A DNA stretch of 64,000 bases from contig NZ_LR699553.1 of the NCBI RefSeq assembly GCF_902459535.1, forward strand, positions 868,001-932,000, written 5' to 3'. The DNA is from Paraburkholderia dioscoreae (GTDB taxonomy: Bacteria > Pseudomonadota > Gammaproteobacteria > Burkholderiales > Burkholderiaceae). The notes under the pieces were generated by a model, which searched no databases, had not been told where the DNA came from, and saw only the letters and a list, made by a program, of their open reading frames with translations. The translations under genes were made by a program, and so were the position numbers. Positions 62,401 through 64,000 of this stretch are shown here, one piece after another (the first letter of the stretch is position 1; the number at the start of each line of letters is the position of its first letter).

Positions 62401-63826
62401 CAACCGGCTCAACGCCACGGTGCATGCGCAGGCAAGCCGCATCGGCGTGATCGACGCCGACGCGCACACCACGTTGGTCATGCGCGACGGCTTCCTGACC
62501 GTCAACGAAGAGGGCGCGCTTACCGGCAATGTGAATGCCAATGTGCCGTCGCTGAAAACGACCGGCGGCCTGTTCGGTCCGAGCTATCTGCTCGACGGCC
62601 ACCTCGCGCTCAAGCTCGCGCTCGGCGGCACGGTCGCCAAACCGAACCTGACCGGCTCGCTGCTCGGCGACGGAATTTCCGCGACGATGGTCGACCAGGG
62701 CGTGCAATTAAAGGATGGCGTGGTGCGTATCGCGCTCTCGCAGAATCTGGTCGACTTCCAGCAGGTCGAGTTTCACGGCGCGAGCGGCACGTTGCGCGCC
62801 ACCGGGCGCGTGCGTCTGGACGGTGCCCAGCCGGACCTGACCGCGAGCATCGTCGCGGACAAGCTCGAATTGTTCGCGGCGCCGGACCGTAACCTGTCGC
62901 TGTCGGGCAGCGCGACCGTGGCGAACGGCGGGACGCTGGGCGGCATGGAGATCAACGGCAAATTCGTGGTCGATCACGCGTTGTTCGACATGCCGGAGCA
63001 GTCCGCGCCGAAGCTCGGCGACGACGTGGTGGTGGTGCGCCCCGACGGTTCGGTGGCGGGCGAGCGGCCGCGGCCCGTGGCGGGCACCAACAAGCCGATC
63101 GGCCCGTTCGCGCCGCGCGCCAATATTGACATCAACCTGGGCAACAGCTTCCGCTTCCGCGGTCAGGGCGCGGATCTGGGCCTGAGCGGTACGATCACCG
63201 CCATGAGCGCGCCGAATTTGCCGCTGCGCGCAGTGGGGAACGTGCGTGTCACGCCTGGTTCGACCTATACCGCGTTCGGCCGCAAGCTCAATATCGAAAA
63301 CGGCTTCTTCACGTTCAACGGTCCGGTGGCCAATCCCGGCATCAACATCCTCGCCATGCGCCGCAATCAGCAGGTCGAGGCGGGCGTGCAGGTCACGGGC
63401 ACGGTTCAATTCCCGACCGCGAAGCTGGTGTCCGAACCGAACGTGCCGGATAACGAAAAGCTCTCGTGGCTGCTGTTCGGTCATGGCACGGATCAGGGCA
63501 ACAACCTGGGTCAACAGAGCACCATGACGACGGCGCTCGCGTTGCTCGGCAGCGCGAGCGGCAAGCGGATCGCGCAGACTTTCGGGCTCGACGAGTTCTC
63601 CATTGGGCGAAGCGAAGTCGGACTGACCGATCCGCAGGTGGTGATGGTGTCGAAGGCGATCAACGAGTGGCTCGTGATCGGCTACGAACAGGGGCTGCAG
63701 TCGGCGAGCAATGCGATCAAGGCGACCGTCAACCTGACGCGGTACTGGTCGGTTGCGGCTTATGGCGGCACGTTCGACGGCCTCGATCTGCTCTACACGC
63801 GGCGCTTCGACCGGATCCACTGGTGA
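59495..63826 (+). CDS. tamB: translocation and assembly module subunit TamB
   Basis: A large envelope protein of 1,443 residues. A Pro-rich cytoplasmic start is followed by one membrane anchor (V-A-V-V-V-L-L-L-A-L-A-A-G-L-L) near residue 55, then long beta-rich repeats and the C-terminal DUF490/TamB domain. It is inner-membrane anchored, spans the periplasm and works with TamA; TamB-like proteins also take part in phospholipid transfer to the outer membrane. Low-complexity Gly/Ala/Ser segments occur near residues 330-350 and an Ala/Lys-rich stretch near residues 550-625. The start is 28 bases after tamA. Confidence 0.93.
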   Translation: MTTDVSAQPPAQPPGAHPPGEPPRQPPGQQPPPEGPAPRRRLGRLLLKSLAWTVAVVVLLLALAAGLLYGALTTERGTAYAWQAAVKLLGGKLSGTLESGALANGLQLRQVRWRSLDGSGTDIQIDRVAGRWALARQPWRFTVDYLHVGTVDARIGASSSSSGPMKLPQDLRLPIQLDIRDVQVDKLLLHQGASTTEFSRFVFHGRSDGRHHEAAIERLDTPFGAVTAAAKLDGVRPFPLSGDIGYSGKVNNEAVQVGGHLSGSLENLIAELDASGMKLAGHARVEAEPFGDVPLQRATLTFDHINPQAFSPGAPQADLAVRAELQPVGQGAAEAAVSGASGASGASAAQRAIAASGEHSAQPRASGKSTAGFAVAGHVSIVNAKPGAIDQNLLPLIDANADVRLDAQTQRISNLNVRLVKSATLTGGGALSGKHGQFDLQVAGLDLNALQATVRPTQLSGPISVRLNDDVQSVTLDLADPKAALRAQGKITFDPARMSFNDVRITSGKGRIDLSGALKHDANSTYNLKAQLTDFDPLTLTSQMPSRTPVAGPAPAASSAGKSGTAQATAQAGSTAGAKSAAPADKAAAAVKNTAKAAVRTEVAQRKTPAPKRGAPPARKIEARVNGTLSAAGMLGPVFTTKADFKLGPSVYDGLPLTGSGTVQLAGSRILPSRANLSVAGNQVDVQGSFGARGDRLKFRVDAPELERLGFGLAGLVAADGDITGSFAHPNVVLNYKADSVVFSSNRIGHAEGHAELRDGANGALVFTTDARNVSAGGVDLSTLTARLSGTRANHTLEAAATGKLQDRPLDLTLAANGKLTEAREGTRWDGTVTRLQNRGTPSFNLESPLAVSAGPQHLTLGATRLTLEGAVLSLKTFAFDHGKIQSAGSLTDISAVRLQDLRRQITGEPPIVKTDLVFDGDWDFTLGSTASGHIQLKRRSGDVTVEIGRGLASLGISDISARAEFSGGNRLNATVHAQASRIGVIDADAHTTLVMRDGFLTVNEEGALTGNVNANVPSLKTTGGLFGPSYLLDGHLALKLALGGTVAKPNLTGSLLGDGISATMVDQGVQLKDGVVRIALSQNLVDFQQVEFHGASGTLRATGRVRLDGAQPDLTASIVADKLELFAAPDRNLSLSGSATVANGGTLGGMEINGKFVVDHALFDMPEQSAPKLGDDVVVVRPDGSVAGERPRPVAGTNKPIGPFAPRANIDINLGNSFRFRGQGADLGLSGTITAMSAPNLPLRAVGNVRVTPGSTYTAFGRKLNIENGFFTFNGPVANPGINILAMRRNQQVEAGVQVTGTVQFPTAKLVSEPNVPDNEKLSWLLFGHGTDQGNNLGQQSTMTTALALLGSASGKRIAQTFGLDEFSIGRSEVGLTDPQVVMVSKAINEWLVIGYEQGLQSASNAIKATVNLTRYWSVAAYGGTFDGLDLLYTRRFDRIHW

Positions 63827-63861
63827 TGCGCGCGATGCGGGCTTGAATCTGCGCGGCCAGG

Positions 63862-63914
63862 CAAAAAAGGCACCGCAAAAAAAGTACGGCAAAAAAACGG
63901 CACAGCAAAAAAAA
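63862..63914. repeat. A-run tandem repeats downstream of tamB
   Basis: Four successive units of G-C followed by six to eight A residues and a G-G-C-A-C or similar tail lie just before the terminator. They look like slipped copies of the terminator's left arm. Confidence 0.6.
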
Positions 63915-63945
63915 CGGCACGCCTTTTAGAGCGTGCCGTTTTTAT
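63911..63945 (+). terminator. intrinsic terminator after tamB
   Basis: AAAACGGCACGC and GCGTGCCGTTTT form a perfect 12-base stem with an eight-base loop, followed by further T residues. It ends the tamAB transcript and could serve the opposite strand as well. Confidence 0.92.
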
Positions 63946-64000
63946 TCGCGCCTGCAGCGCAAGCCGCCGCGCGTTTTGTTTCTTTACTTCACGCGCATGC

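Noticed and set aside
60590..62707. A 705-codon minus-strand ORF opposite tamB
   Set aside because: It is an Arg/Ala/Glu-rich shadow of tamB codons with no recognisable domain.

Overview
The window is high-GC chromosomal DNA from a betaproteobacterium of the order Burkholderiales, most likely Paraburkholderia or Burkholderia. The evidence is the gene layout: cysI-DUF934-cysH-cysD-cysN-cobA, the nucleotide-loop cobalamin genes behind a cobalamin riboswitch, zapA next to 6S RNA, lptF/lptG divergent from pepA-holC, and lineage-typical families (DUF2844, DUF3443, DUF2486, DUF3460). No tRNA, rRNA, CRISPR array or intact insertion sequence was seen.

Layout. (1) 1-3640: a tandemly duplicated DUF2844-DUF3443 pair on the minus strand; the left copy of DUF3443 runs off the window. 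(2) 3883-4925: an isoaspartate methyltransferase-like gene and a rhodanese. (3) 5213-12149: a sugar or polyol cassette with a LacI regulator and palindromic operator, an RbsA/RbsC/RbsB-like ABC transporter, a TIM-barrel isomerase and a Gfo/Idh/MocA dehydrogenase. (4) 12189-13854: a small hypothetical gene and an orphan amino-acid-type binding protein. (5) 13889-21267: assimilatory sulfate reduction (CysB-type regulator; CysI, DUF934, CysH, CysD, CysN) ending in cobA for siroheme. (6) 21268 to about 27674: an apparently inserted segment between cobA and cbiX. It carries a roughly 1,200-residue multidomain toxin-like gene and a decayed vgrG. (7) 27675-33838: cbiX, lptG, lptF, pepA, holC, a DUF2486 gene and a cytochrome c. 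(8) 34007-40457: ilvD with a divergent LysR gene, lgt, a SIMPL protein, an EVE protein, 6S RNA, zapA and a coiled-coil gene. (9) 40675-52644: B12 uptake and salvage (riboswitch, btuB, btuC, btuD, cobT, cobS, cobC, then btuF, cobD, cbiB, cobU on the other strand and cobQ divergent). (10) 52789-57218: DoxX, a thioesterase, an orphan ParA, panD, panC, scpA and DUF3460. (11) 57631-63826: tamA and tamB, closed by a terminator.

The main discovery candidate is the toxin-like gene at 21274-24903 (minus strand). By eye it combines a YopT-type C58 cysteine protease domain, with Cys178/His300/Asp316 in the same relative spacing as YopT, a second C58-like copy that has lost its His, and a domain strongly resembling the A subunit of cholera toxin and heat-labile enterotoxin (Arg707 and Glu803, with two neighbouring motif positions altered), followed by a C-terminal region of unknown fold. 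It lies next to a frameshifted vgrG remnant and has no recognisable immunity gene, which fits a host-directed effector better than an antibacterial toxin.

Functional links: CobA and CbiX can supply the siroheme that CysI needs, and CobA-type chemistry also feeds corrinoid synthesis. The cobalamin block covers corrinoid import, corrinoid-ring amidation, aminopropanol attachment and lower-ligand assembly. It looks like a salvage and late-synthesis set rather than a complete de novo pathway within this window.
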